From contig CM073201.1 of assembly GCA_037042915.1 (NCBI GenBank), forward strand, positions 2,666,001 through 2,730,000: a stretch of 64,000 nucleotides of DNA. The letters run 5' to 3'. The notes under the pieces are model-generated. The model was not told the DNA's origin. It did no database searches and saw only the letters and a list, made by a program, of their open reading frames with translations. Positions 34,901-45,764 of the stretch are shown in pieces (the stretch's first letter is position 1; each line of letters begins with the position of its first letter). The position numbers were made by a program, and so were the translations under genes. Source of the DNA: Auricularia sp. M13. Its lineage: Eukaryota > Basidiomycota > Agaricomycetes > Auriculariales > Auriculariaceae.

Positions 34901-35257
34901 ACGCTTGGCCTCCCGCTCTCACTCGTACGGCCAGGCATCCAGGCACGGCGGCGGCGACAGAGCGCACGCGCCCAGCAGCAGCCCGCCAGCAGACGGCGAG
35001 CGTAAGGGTGCATTCTCGGATCGGACGAGCCGAATCTAGCCGCGCTGCCCATCTCAGCTGCGGTGCACCGTGCCACTGTCCATCATCATCCCGCCAGTTA
35101 CTCTCTCTCACCGACTCTGCTGGCGCGTCCGTTCGATCCCGCCCCCGGCCAGCTTTTTGCAGCTTTTTTTTTCTCGAGAGCAACTGCACGCCAGCGCTAA
35201 GGGGCAGCCTCCGCACGCGCCCGCACACGCACAAGCCCGTTCCAACGCGCCCTCACA
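31993..35257. other. 3.3-kb gene-poor gap
   Basis: The gap lies between the CSL gene (minus) and the next plus-strand gene, so it contains both upstream regions. I found no frame with family motifs, tRNA or snRNA. A diverged repeat pair lies within it (see 33384 and 34568). The right end is rich in TCTCTCTC and poly-T near 35160, as is common upstream of fungal genes. Confidence 0.5.
33384..34700. repeat. Diverged direct repeat, about 120 bp, two copies
   Basis: Bases 33384-33500 and 34568-34690 share CTGAGcCTGAgCgCCAC.T, GCGTGCGTT and GTGTG.AAGAAAAAGCA. They also share a GCGAGG/GAGCGAGGGCG stretch and TAGCGGACAA.GAC. The copies are in the same orientation about 1.2 kb apart. They may be remnants of one duplicated promoter-proximal segment or of an old repeat. 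Confidence 0.6.
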
Positions 35258-37170
35258 ATGTCTTTGACTGGCTACCGTCCCATGATGGACAGCGCGCGCG
35301 GACGTCCGCCGCCGCTGCGGCTGCATAGCTCGAGCTACACGGACCAGACACCGCTGGAGGACATCGGCCCGGGCCCGCTATCCTCGCATTCGCTGCTGCA
35401 GTCGCCGACGAGCCCCGCGTCGCCCGGTAGCACGTTCCAGAGCCGCCGGCTGAGCAGCTCGACGATGGCTCCGCCGCAGGTCAAGAGCGGGCGCCGCAGG
35501 ACGAGCGGCACGCCGCCGCCGAACCGCGCGTCGACGCCGCTGCAGGCGACCGCGCAGCGCCACGCGCTCGAGGACTTTGCTGCCGCCTGCCGCGCCTAGT
35601 GAGTCTATTCATTGAGCTTCGAGCAATTTCGCGCGTTATTGTCTTCTGGTGCATCGTGCCCGGCACGCTGCACGTCATGACGTACGCGCTGACAATCAGG
35701 ATTCTGACTGCATTGCCCTCGCAGCTTCTACCACCAAGACCAGGCCGCCGAGGAGAAGATGACGCGCAGGCTCGCGACGCTCAGGCCGCAGGAAAAGGCC
35801 CAATATACCAAGCTGCAGGCCAACATCCGCGCCGCCTTCCACCGCGACACCACCAACCGTCGCCGCGCAGAGTTCCGCGCCCACCTCACCTCCACCATCC
35901 CCGGCGGCTCGCTATCTCCCGCAGCGCGATTAGATGCCTCCCGCCAACCCGCCGAGCGCGCGGACCGTTTCGCCAAGTTCGTCGCGACATGGTGCAGCCC
36001 TGCATTTCCGGGCACCGCGCCTTTTTTCGACGCCCTCTATGCAGTCATGCGCCTACAGACGCTGCCCGAGGAACTGGGCGGCGCGGGCGGCCGACGCATG
36101 GAATGGGAAGTCGACGATGCCGTCTTCCAGGAGGCCGCGTGAGTCGGTTGTTATGTCGTCATGCGATCTTATCTGACCCGCGCGACGCCAGCGGCAAGGG
36201 CTTCATGCTTGAAGCCATCGACGTTTTGAAAGGGGTAAGTCTTGTCCGGTTTGACACGTCCCGTACGGCGCAAGTCCGTGTCGTCAGGCGCAAGCAAAGC
36301 GGACATGGTGCAATCCTCACGTGCCTCGCTCTCCGAGCGGATTGCATGCGGTTTTGCACCATGCGCTGCCGGTCCATGTCCCTTGCTGAGCGTTTCTGCT
36401 GATCGCGACTCCGTAGCGCTGTGTTTCTGTCATGGGCGAAACTAACACATGCAATTCGGCAGGTTCTTGCATTTGATGAGTCGGGCGACACGCGGAGCCC
36501 GCAGGCGAGCCCTTCGGACGTTGCTCAACTCATCAAGACCTCGGCCGTCGAGCGTCCCTCCTCGGCCAGCATCACAGCCAACCGCCCGCGGGCAATTTCG
36601 GACCCATTCCTCGACACCCCGCCCGCGCTCTCGCATTCGGTCCCGTCGACCGTGTCTTCGCCGTACCAAGCGGCAACGACCCTCCCAGCGCCAGGCTCGT
36701 CTTACGCGTCGACGTCGAGCGCGCTCATGCCGGGCACGCCGGAGAACGAGCTCGACGGCGACGACGTCTTCCTGCCGCCGCGCCCGTCGGAGCTGAGCCT
36801 GAACCTGGGGCTGCAGCTCGACTCGCCGGTGTACGACGCGGAGGACGACGAGGAGGACATGCGGCGCGTGTGGGTCGCGCCGGACCTGCCCAACCACGAG
36901 TACGCGAAGCTGCTCGAGGCCTTCCCGTCGTCCGTCACCGGGCGGCAGCTGCCGCGCTTCAAGGGCGCGCCGAAGGCGCCCGCGAAGCGCAAACGCGCCG
37001 ACGCCGACCTCGACCTGGAGGCCGGCGCGGAGGAGCTCGTCGGCGCGGAGCGCCAGACGCTGCGCCACGGCACTGGCACGCTGTGGCTCGGCGAGCGCGC
37101 GCGGAGCCCCGGATGGCGCAGCTCGTGGTGGCAGCGGCTGCTCTCGTGGTGGCATCGCGTGTTCTGCTGA
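35258..37170 (+). CDS. Unrecognised 501-residue protein
   Basis: Four exons (35258-35598, 35725-36138, 36192-36234, 36463-37170) join cleanly in frame. The N-terminus is Ser/Pro-rich (PLSSHSLLQSPTSPASPGS) with RR[ST]SG phosphosite-like sequence. A helical middle follows (FYHQDQAAEEKMTRRLATLR then PQEKAQYTKLQANIRAAFHR; RFAKFVATWCSPAFPGTAPF then FDALYAVMRLQTLPEELGG). A 43-nt exon encodes GKGFMLEAIDVLKG. The last exon is acidic and low-complexity (YDAEDDEEDMRRVWVAPDLP), has a KAPAKRKRADAD patch that could be a nuclear signal, and ends in an amphipathic Trp-rich helix (WRSSWWQRLLSWWHRVFC). I cannot name the family. The 228-nt intron before the last exon is long for this genome. Confidence 0.8.
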
Positions 37171-37929
37171 ACGGCTCCCATCCTGAATGACACTGGACAC
37201 TGTAGATAGCGGCCCCCCCGGGCGCGCGCGGACTCTGTCTGGCTAAGAGCCGTGCGCTCGAATGGGCCGCAATGCGTACATCCCATCCCCTCCCTCACAT
37301 CCGGTTCTTTATTGGTTACTTTGCCCCCTCAAGCCCGCCTGCTCATCGCGCTCACGCACCACGCACGATTGTCTCCCTCCTCATCACCCCTCTCTCCTCA
37401 CTCCCTCCATCCCTTGCTGTCACCTCAGGCTGTCCGTCATACTCGGTGTATTTTTACATGCAATGCGCCGCTGTTGTTCAGTTTACATACATACGATTCC
37501 TGACGCGTTTGCAACTCGGTTTGTGCACATACACACGGTGCAGCGGTGCTGCTATTCGGTGCTTGTGTGTTTGCCTCGTGCTGGTCCATCGTCTCCATAC
37601 CATGGCGGACCCGTCAACGCGGGCGCCTGCCGTCTAAATCCAACTTCAACCTGTTAGTTTGTTATCTGACAGCTCCCTTGCGCCTTTGTTCCCAGCTTGT
37701 CTAGTCTGTTTCTGTTTTTGCATGGCCATATTTGTTCTGGCGGTGCGGCCCGCCGCGTTTGGGCAATTGAATGAGACGGCTCAAGGTCAAGGTGCTTCCA
37801 GTGACTTACACTGGTACGTCACGATACCCCGTCTGCTATCTTATGACCTTGGTGACTTTGCTTGTCGATCGCTCAAGGGAACGGATTGGCCGCCAAGTTA
37901 ATGCCTGGCAATGTGCACGAGAACACCGG
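37171..37929. other. 3' flank, pyrimidine-rich, no gene supported
   Basis: CT-rich sequence after the stop at 37170 holds overlapping open frames of biased composition without motifs. It is most simply the 3' untranslated region and terminator area of the preceding gene. Confidence 0.45.
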
Positions 37930-38300
37930 AGGCGCGTCCTATCGGCGGTTTCCAGAGTGATGAGCATCGTCTTATCAGTGAGAAAAAAACCATGAAGCGT
38001 CGCTGTAGAATTAAAGGCGGTAGACCTTGTTTGATCCGCTTTGTCGTGAACGAGACGGCACAAACTGAGGATCGTAAACCTTGAGCACTGCCGCACTGCG
38101 GACCAGTAACGCAGAGCACGACAGGAAGGTGGAAAAGAAAAGCTTGAGCTAGATTAAACGTCGTAAAGGCCTTCTTGACCATGGCCGCAGTGGTCCCAAG
38201 TCTCGGGGCTTCCTCTGAAAAATACTGCCAGATATGAAGGCCATTGAAACTCGAGAAAAGCGCAGCTATTCTTCCATGTGTACTGAAAGTCTTCACGAGT
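37930..38300 (-). pseudogene. Kinase-like N-lobe fragment beside the transposon
   Basis: The minus strand reads MVKKAFTTFNLAQAFLFHLP and, after a frame change, AVLKVYDPQF. The decayed gene at 63.3 kb reads VVRKAFTPFTQAQVLLVDVV and AILKIFDPRF. Both have the look of the first strands and the VLK lysine of fungal protein-kinase-like proteins. Only the N-lobe is present, the frame is broken, and the Tc1-like element begins about 110 bp upstream of it. Function is lost or unprovable. Confidence 0.4.
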
Positions 38301-38411
38301 TTGGCTTTGCCCATGGTTGTGATAAATAAGTGTATTATTGTGTATGATATGCTCGGGACGAAAATATATACTTCCGACGACGCCGCGGAGGTCCTGGGCC
38401 ATTCACAGCTA

Positions 38412-38470
38412 AGGTAGGAACCGTGTATATTCAACCGACCCCCGTGACATGTCCCGATTAGGCAATTATG
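38412..38470 (+). repeat. Left terminal inverted repeat
   Basis: The first 30 bases pair with the right end with one mismatch. Weaker similarity (GTGACATG.CC.GATTAGGCA) continues to about 38470. Confidence 0.85.
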
Positions 38471-38644
38471 ATGTGTCCTGCGACACATTTCCTTCCTTTG
38501 CAAACCACACAAAGTATTTGAGCAAAATCGGTCTCGATGAGAAATTCAGAACATGTCCAAAGATGAAGTCTATGTAAGAACTTTGTGAATTCGGTGTCAG
38601 TTGGCGGCGGAGACCGCCGAACACCGTTGCTTCCACTTCTTTCG

Positions 38645-41247
38645 ATGCCGCCGACGAAGGCCTGGCGCAAACGGCGGGCCGCAGTGCTGCAAGGCACGCA
38701 GAATACGCTTGCTCAAACACTTACCAGCGTCAAAAGTGGCCTGAAAAGGCTTGGTTCACCTCGTAAATCACCTAGTAAAAAAGCCCGTCTGCAGGATTCC
38801 GAAAATGCGGTCCGTACAGATGATTGACAGCCATGCTTGTTGTCTAAATTAGCTTACAGGTTCCCGAGGACCATCAGCCTGTCGAGGCTCTGTCTGACTT
38901 GCACACTGGTTCCGGGTCTACACCGCGGACACCCAGTCGGGTTGCCCGCATGTTCTCGGCCTTTCCGTCTCCCACCCGGGCTCTGTTCCGTGTCCTCAAT
39001 GGAAATACACCTGTTGCTCCATCCATCCAGCCTTCTTTCACCACTGGAAAGGCGTCGGCCGATGTTTTTTTCTCCCCATTGTCCACGCCGGCACCAGCTC
39101 CTCCGTCGTTCATCCTCCAGCCACCTGCTTCACTTCCCAGCCGTCGCGCAACTGTGGAAGACATCACAGACGAGGACTCTGCATCTGTTCGTCGATTTGG
39201 CTCTGATTCAACCGCTGAATTGCCCCTGCTTCCCAACGGCGATGATTACGAATCTGACGGTGACGCTGAGGATCAGATTGTGCCCGAGTCAGTTTCTTGC
39301 CCTCCATTGGAGGACCTTCGCGATGGCATTCTCCGAGAAGCTCCCAGCATTGACATTGCGGCCAAGGCTCTGGACGACATACGCTTGAAATTTCGCAAGC
39401 ACCGTACAGATCGAAAGGGCTACATCTATTACGACATGGACCCATTTGTTCGTGCCCGGCTCGAGGGCATGAGGAACCTGCTCAGCTTTTACACCGACAA
39501 GCTCTCTGCTACCTATGGGCGCTGGGCTCAGTCTTCAGTGCAGGCGGCAGTTTCCCTAGGTCGCGGACTGCATTGTGCACGCCTGCTTCGCCAGATGGTC
39601 CGAGCATACATTGCCGACCGCACTGTTCTTCCTCTCAACCCCTATGGTGCCTGGCGAACGGCTATGCTTTGCGACCAGGATCTTGCAAATGATATTTCTC
39701 TTCATTTGCAAGAACTTGGCACGAACATCTCTGCCCAGAGCCTAGTCGACTTTCTCAGCCGTCCCGAGATTCGTGCGAAGCATGGTATCAACAAAACTAT
39801 CTCCCTTACCACTGCGCGCCGCTGGCTACATACTCTGGGCTTCCGATATCGATACGAGGGACGTGGGCAGTACACGGACGGCCATGAGCGGAAGGATGTT
39901 GTCTTTTATCGTGATCATGTCTATATTCCTGCACTGCACAAGGTCCGCACCTCCGGGCACAAAGGTATTTTGCTGACATGTTGTAGCACCTCCCTAGGAC
40001 CAGGGAGTACAACAACAACGGCGAAGAGATACATCCACAGACGCGGGAAGTGGCCACTGGGCGGCGGGTCGTTATTTGGTACCACGATGAGTCCATCTTC
40101 TATGCGCACGATCGCCGCAAAAAGTCGGACATTGACCTTGCTGTGGTGCTCTCTGACATCTTCGCAGGTGCTGGTATCACAAGGATGCTGCGCCAAAGCC
40201 CTACAAGAAAGGCGAGGGTGCCTCCCTTATGATCGCGGACTTCGTGTCCGCGGACTTTGGCTGGCTGCGCTCCCCAGATGGGAAAGAGTCTGCGCAAGAA
40301 GTATTTCGTCCCGGTGCAAATCGGGACGGCTATTTCACGAGTGAGGACATTTTGAAGCAGGCTGAACGTGCTGCGCAGCTCGTCACAACCCATTATCCCG
40401 ACTTCGAGCATGTGTTCATCTACGACAACGCGACTACACACCGCAAACGACCCGACGACGCTCTCTCCGCTCGACGCATGACCAAGTTCCCCTCAAAGTC
40501 GTCGGACAGCAATTGGATGCTTGAGCGCACTGTTGTGGATCCGGTGACCAAACGGCCCGTTCGGGGGGCCAATGGCAAGTCCTATCTCAAGGAGCGGATC
40601 CGGGTCTGCGATACCGTGAACCCCACGACCGGCGCAGCCCAGCCTCTCTATTACGCAGATGACCACCCTGTTCATCCTGGGTGCTTCAAAGGCATGGCTC
40701 AAATTCTCATTGAGCGTGGCTTTGAAGCATCTCAGTTCACCCGCGGCGGTGCAAAGAAGGCCGAGTGTCCCGGATTCAAATGTGCGGACACCGCGGCGGA
40801 CTGCTGCACTCGCCGCATGCTCTACAACCAGCCCGATTTTGCGAATGTCCCCTCCCTCTTGGAGCTTGCCATGCAGGCACATGGAATAACGGTGTTGTTC
40901 CTGCCAAAGTTCCACTGTGAACTGAACCCGATTGAGCAGTGTTGGGGGTATGCAAAGCGGGTATACCGTCTCAACCCCGAGAGCTCAAAGGAGGAGCACC
41001 TCTCTCGGAATGCTCTGGCTGCGCTGGATGAAGTTCCTCTGGTTTCTATTCGCCGGTAAGCCTTTATGGCCATGTTGGTATGAGAATGTTAACTAGTCTC
41101 AGCTTCTTCAACCGGGCACACCGGTTTGCCGATGCATACGGCTCCGGTCTCAATGGCAGGCAGTCAGCATGGGCTTGTAGGAAGTACAGGGGGCATAGAA
41201 TCGTGCCCTGGAACATCATGGAGCAGTTGGATAAGGCTGGAATATGA
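38645..41247 (+). CDS. DDE transposase, 805 residues, five exons
   Basis: Exons 38645-38809, 38860-39942, 39987-40123, 40168-41055 and 41103-41247 join in frame. A basic start (MPPTKAWRKRRAAVLQGTQN) and an acidic linker precede helix-turn-helix-like sequence (SLVDFLSRPEIRAKHGINKT then ISLTTARRWLHTLGFRY). The catalytic core follows: first Asp in VVIWYHDESIFYAHDRRKK, second in EHVFIYDNATTH, and Glu in FHCELNPIEQCWGYAKRVYR, the DDE_3-type signature of Tc1/mariner/IS630. Between the second Asp and the Glu lies a Cys-rich insertion (CPGFKCADTAADCCTRR then MLYNQPDF). All four introns are 44-50 nt with CTGAC-like branch sites. Removing them is needed for the frame, so expression depends on host splicing. 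Confidence 0.88.
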
Positions 41248-41424
41248 CTTTGTACTGTCTGGAGACATATTTTTGGGATCTGCTCTGTGAATACACCTCC
41301 CAACCTGACCATATTGGGAATCCAAAGTGGTCTTGTATGAATACTTAAAATCATCGTGACAGATCTCGCCCAAGTCTCATATTATAGGAGCAAGAGTGCT
41401 AACATCTATTTCCAGCGGCTGATT

Positions 41425-41490
41425 ACTGCCTAATTTGGGCATGTCACGTCACGTGTGACCGGGTCGGTTGAGTATACACGGTTCCTACCT
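41425..41490 (-). repeat. Right terminal inverted repeat
   Basis: This is the mirror copy of the left end. It is slightly longer because of a short GTCACGTCACGTG insertion relative to the left arm. Confidence 0.85.
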
Positions 41491-42005
41491 TAGAAAATTA
41501 AACCCGATAGTACTGGCCTACCCCCACTTTGACATTCCCTTCGCAGCGATTGATCTTCCCGAGTGGATAGACCAAATAGATCAGGGACTGGCGCAACGCA
41601 AAATGTTCACTTTGCACACCAGCATTGGATACGATTTGCTCCAACTGTACGAAGCGTTGCTGGGTGGGAATTTGCGGATGAGCATGCATATGAGCAACAT
41701 CGTCGATCGCCACCTCCGCGGAAATTCACGCCGGCAGATTCCGCCACATCGAAAGCATTATCTGATACCTTGTCTTGCGGATAGTTTAACCATTTGATAA
41801 TTCTTCGCATCCAGAAGTCTATTCCTTTATTACATTGGCCCGCAGAGCCGTCCTTGGAAAGGGGCGTTTACCGCCGATAAATGCGAGCGGAACATTAATC
41901 CCCCTCTTCAGTCTCTTACCTTCTCCTGCCATCTCGCCCCACAGGTCCTCAACAGCTCATCAATTCCAACGCGTTACCACAGACCGCTATCACACATCTA
42001 CCACA

Positions 42006-43145
42006 ATGCGCACCGCTGTCCTCATTCTGTCTGCCGCTGCGCTCGTCGCACCCGCTATGGCGCGTACTTCCCCAACGCTGTACACCCCCTTTACAATTCT
42101 CACGTTCTTCTCATTCACACACAGGCCATCCATGAGGCTGTAAACGACGCGATGCCCGTCGGCGTCACCAGCAACAGCGTCGGCGTCACGGAACGCGGAA
42201 CGCCCGACTACGGCGCGGCCGCCCCGCCGCCCTATGCCCCTGAGTCCGGCGGCGCATCGCCTACAAGCGCCGCGGAGCCCGCTCCTACTGCAGCGCACAA
42301 GCGCGACGATGCGCCCGCTCCCGCGCCCGACGCGCCGGTCTCAGCATCCGACCTGCCTGTCCCCGTGTTGATGGCAGCGCGCAAGCGCGGCGACGCGCCC
42401 GACGCGCCCGCACCCGACACACCCCTCTCCACGCCCGACCTGCCCCTCCCCGCGGTTATGCGCAAGCGCCAGGACACGCCCGTCCCCGCACCCGCCGCGC
42501 CCGTCCCCGCGCCGGAGGTGCCTGTCCCCGCGGGCGTGCCGCCCAGTCACGTGCTCCCGTCCGTCACGCCGCCCAGTGCGCCCGCTCCCGCCGTCGAGAC
42601 GCCCGCTGCGGCGGTCACCACGACCACGACCACGACCTCGGCCACGGCCAGCGCGACGGCGACCGCCATGAAGCTTGTACGCCCCGCCACCGGCAACCAC
42701 GCGTTTAAGCCTGTCAACCACGCCGCCAAGCCCGCCACGCACCACATCAACGTCGCACGTGACGGGCTCCTCGAGGGCTTCAACTCTGCTGTCAAGGCCG
42801 CCCGCTCGATCGTCGAGACGCGTCCCGCCGCTGTGCGTTTCCCGACTCTTCGCATTCCCGTCTGGTTGGAGCTGACAGATGTATTTGTTGCAGGTAAAGC
42901 GCGAGATCATCTCTGAAATCCGTAGGGCGTTGGACCAGCTGGCGCAGATGGGCGTGCCCCAGGCCGCCGCGCCGCAGGACGATGCGCTCGCCGCGAAGAA
43001 GCAGTACACGGGCTCGTCCGATGGCGAGAACGTGCAGCTGCAGGGCCTCAAGTTCGATCATGAGACCCAACCTCTCGCTGCGGAGGGCGAAAGCGTCCCC
43101 GCTGCGGAGGAAGAGGAGGAGCCGACGTACTCTGCGAACGTATGA
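42006..43145 (+). CDS. Secreted Pro/Ala-rich protein, gene B copy 2
   Basis: The N-terminus MRTAVLILSAAALVAPAMA is a clear signal peptide with an AMA cleavage site. The next exon (from about 42125) reads IHEAVNDAMPVGVTSNSVGV and a long region of PAP/VPA repeats punctuated by HKRDD, RKRGD and RKRQD dibasic sites, suggestive of Kex2 processing. A conserved block LVRPATGNHAFKPVNHAAKP...DGLLEGFNSAVKAA follows. A 66-nt intron then precedes VKREIISEIRRALDQLAQMG and an acidic end (EEEEEPTYSANV). The first splice is unresolved: the natural junction AMA/AIHEA needs a donor inside GGCGCGTACTT that does not keep phase with GT. No enzyme motif is seen, so it may be a cell-wall or peptide-precursor protein. 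Convergent with A'. Confidence 0.7.
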
Positions 43146-43603
43146 TGACGCTTCTAGCGCCGATTTCGACTGTCTTTTCCGTCTTTTGGTTGTATCGTTG
43201 TGCGGAAATCCCAAATTGTAGCTCCTGAGAATGGCATTGCACCGACATTTTCTTATCCGAGGATGACTGAGGGCTCGGGCTGGATGAGGATTCGCACGAT
43301 GACGTGCGGTGACTCCCGGATTCGGAGTCGTTTCGTCACCGTTGTTCTCTTCCTCAGTTTCCCGTGGCCCTTTTGAACGGCTCCACGGGGAGCGTAGAAG
43401 AGAGTAGGTAAAGGTGACGTAGCACAGGGTCGTGTATTTGCTACAGGAAATTCTAGTACGAGTATTGATACACTTTCTAGTCGTGAATGCCCTCTCCTCG
43501 GATCCGAATTCGATGAATGACACTCTACGGTGACGTCTCATCGTCAGCACCCATTTCTTTCCGCGCGTAGATGGGGAGATCACATACTAGGCCATGCCGG
43601 CAG

Positions 43604-44833
43604 TCAATAATGCACCTGGTGCGTACGGTTCGCGAGCTCGTATTTTGCGCGTTCCCTGGCCGGCCAGCGCGTGATGTCGAATGCCAGGGCTCCGCGCTTG
43701 CCTGCGGAGAACGTGCGCTCGTAGGCTTTCCAAACGGCTGAATGGAATGGGATCAGCGGATGATGACGGAATGTGAGAGGAAGGTGCGGCGGCGTACTGG
43801 ACCAGGTGTAGTCTTCCGCCTCCGGGCTGCGCCGACGTATTTGCTGCTCTGCTTCGCTGAAGGGGAGCCTTGCCATACACTCGATGAATGCTGCGTCCTG
43901 GTCGAAGGGCGTTGTATGAGTGAGATTGGCCGGCGGGAAAGTTGCGGGGCAGGACTGGCAGGCTCCTCACCGCGTCATTACTCCCAGAGCTACGTATCCG
44001 CTTTGCGTTGGGCTCAGCCGGCTCCCTCTGCAAGAGAATGGGGACTCGTTTGGGAGAGAAGGGCAGGCCGTCGCGGCACAGCATGACGCGGACGAGCGTG
44101 GGCATGGGCTCGCGCTCGCCGTCCTCGAGCGCGAGGTCGTCGCACCAGGCGTCGACGAGCGCCGCGGCGGTGAGCAGGACGTTGGGCGCGTTGCGGACGC
44201 GGCGGAGCAGCGCGAGGGGCGAGGTGTGCAGGCGCGCGGCGAGCGTGTGCCAGGCGGTGCTGAAGACGCGGAGGAGCGCGACGAAGCGCTCGTCGTCGTC
44301 TATGCCTGCGATCGCGGGCGTGTCAGGAGCGGAGATAGGGGAGTTAAGGAGAAAAACGCGGGATGACGCACCCCCGATGTCGCCCTCGCTGAGCACGGTG
44401 GTGGAGATGAAGAGCGTGAGCGCCTCGAGCGTGTGCCAGGTGTGCAGGCCCGTCGGACTCGTCTTGAACTGGCGGTCCCATTCGCGCAGCTGCATCTCGA
44501 TGAGGTCGTAGAGCGCGAACGAGTAAAAGTCCGTGTAGACGTGCATCTGAGATGAATAATGTCAGTGAGAAGACCCACTGCGAGCTGGCGAGTATTTACG
44601 TTGAATAAGTCGGGGTTGCGTTTATCGGCCTCCTTGTTGAGTTCGTCGACGATTTCGACGGCACGCGTACTCCAGAGCTCTGTTGGCACATCGTTGAGCA
44701 TGACGAAGCCCTCCGGCGGCTCGTTTTTCGTGCTGTGTCTGGACGGCGCTGGCCGTTTCCGCGACGAGGACCTGGGCGACGTGACGGTCACGGTGGGAAG
44801 GCAGGATAAAGAGGAAAGCTTGCTGCGAGACAT
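43604..44833 (-). CDS. Fungal unknown protein, copy 2 of duplicated gene A (A')
   Basis: From the ATG at 44833 (MSRSKLSSLSCLPTVTVTSP), exons encode EGFVMLNDVPTELWSTRAVE, YSFALYDLIEMQLREWDRQF, TLEALTLFISTTVLSEGD, GIDDDERFVALLRVFSTAWH, TLAARLHTSPLALL, NAPNVLLTAAALVDAWCDDL and VRVMLCRDGLPFSPKRVPIL. The last exon ends FIECMARLPFSEAEQQIRRR then WKAYERTFSAGKRGALAFDI and TRWPARERAKYELANR. Each block has a counterpart in the gene at 16561-17774 in the same order and with introns at equivalent places. The two have clearly diverged, so the duplication is not recent. A run of Leu/Val replacements keeps the hydrophobic pattern. Function unknown. Confidence 0.82.
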
Positions 44834-45764
44834 TGCGCGAGATCGCCAGTGCAGGGCAGAGAGAGAGACGCTTTTGAAGGGGGCCCGGAGGCGTCGACGT
44901 CAGTGGCTCCGAGGAGCTGTGGCGCCCGCTGGTATTCTATACACTGTACAACTCCAAATCGCCGATCCCGGTGCGTATTCTCCCAGACAAGGGCATCATA
45001 GTGACGCGTAAATACGAGTTGCGCCGATCTTATAGATAGTTGATAAAAGATGTAGGCGATAAAGATGTAGGACTTGAACGATTTTGACTGGGCAAGCGCA
45101 GGCAACGATGTTTTGCTCCACCATCTGCCCCCGCTGGCCAGCACAACAGAGTAGGAGCAGCCACTGAGCAGCCCAAAGCGACATAGTGTACCAGTCCGCA
45201 AGAGTGTTTCAAAACTATACAGTTGCCGGCTGTGTAGTGGGGTGCTAAGGGTCGAGCGTCATCGCAAGTCTAATGGCGCCAACAGTCTTGAGAAGACTGA
45301 AATACGTCGGATACCGCACAGAATTCCGGACAAGTGCGCGCAGAAGCAGCGGAAGACAGCGGAGATGGTAAAGACAGGGTCAGCCTTATCTTGTCGCCAG
45401 CAATGGGAGTACCCACGCTGCAGCGACGCTGACATGCTATACCAGCTGCGCCGCTTGTGCGAGAGAGGCCTAAAACACAGCATCGGTCATATAGTAGCCA
45501 GGCGCTTGTAGTCCGTGTCGGAAAATTGTTGCACAAGACTATTTTTTGTTGCAAAAGAACTGCATGCGGGCTCCCAAAACAATGTAATCCCAAGCCTGGA
45601 CGACAGTGACGCCTCTCTGAACGTTCTGGAGTCAGTGGAGTCGCGGGGTTTGTGGCGCGTTGACGGTTCGGAAGCAGGCGCGCATCACGTGTTGGGTGGG
45701 TACAACGCACGCGGGATCAGATTTCGAGGTCCGCCACCACGCTTTACCCCTCATCTGCAGCGCT
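44834..45764. other. Intergenic upstream of gene A' and WEE1
   Basis: Divergent upstream regions of A' and WEE1. No further gene or RNA is supported. Confidence 0.45.

Larger units (their letters stand above)
38412..41490 (+). mobile_element. Tc1/mariner-IS630-type DNA transposon, apparently intact
   Basis: The ends are inverted repeats. The left starts AGGTAGGAACCGTGTATA then TTCAACCGACCC; the reverse complement of the right starts AGGTAGGAACCGTGTATA then CTCAACCGACCC. Similarity continues with gaps to about 60 bp (GTGACATG, TTAGGCA). A TA dinucleotide flanks each side (38410-38411 and 41491-41492), the target duplication of this superfamily. The element is 3,079 bp long and holds one spliced transposase gene without stops or frameshifts. 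Intact ends, target duplication and coding frame together suggest a recent insertion. Confidence 0.9.

Noticed and set aside
37262-37657. Three overlapping plus-strand frames
   Set aside because: CT-rich 3' flank; all three frames are open together, which is a composition effect, and no homology motif is seen.
39806-40196. Minus-strand frames inside the transposon
   Set aside because: Antisense of the transposase; no second gene is needed to explain the element.
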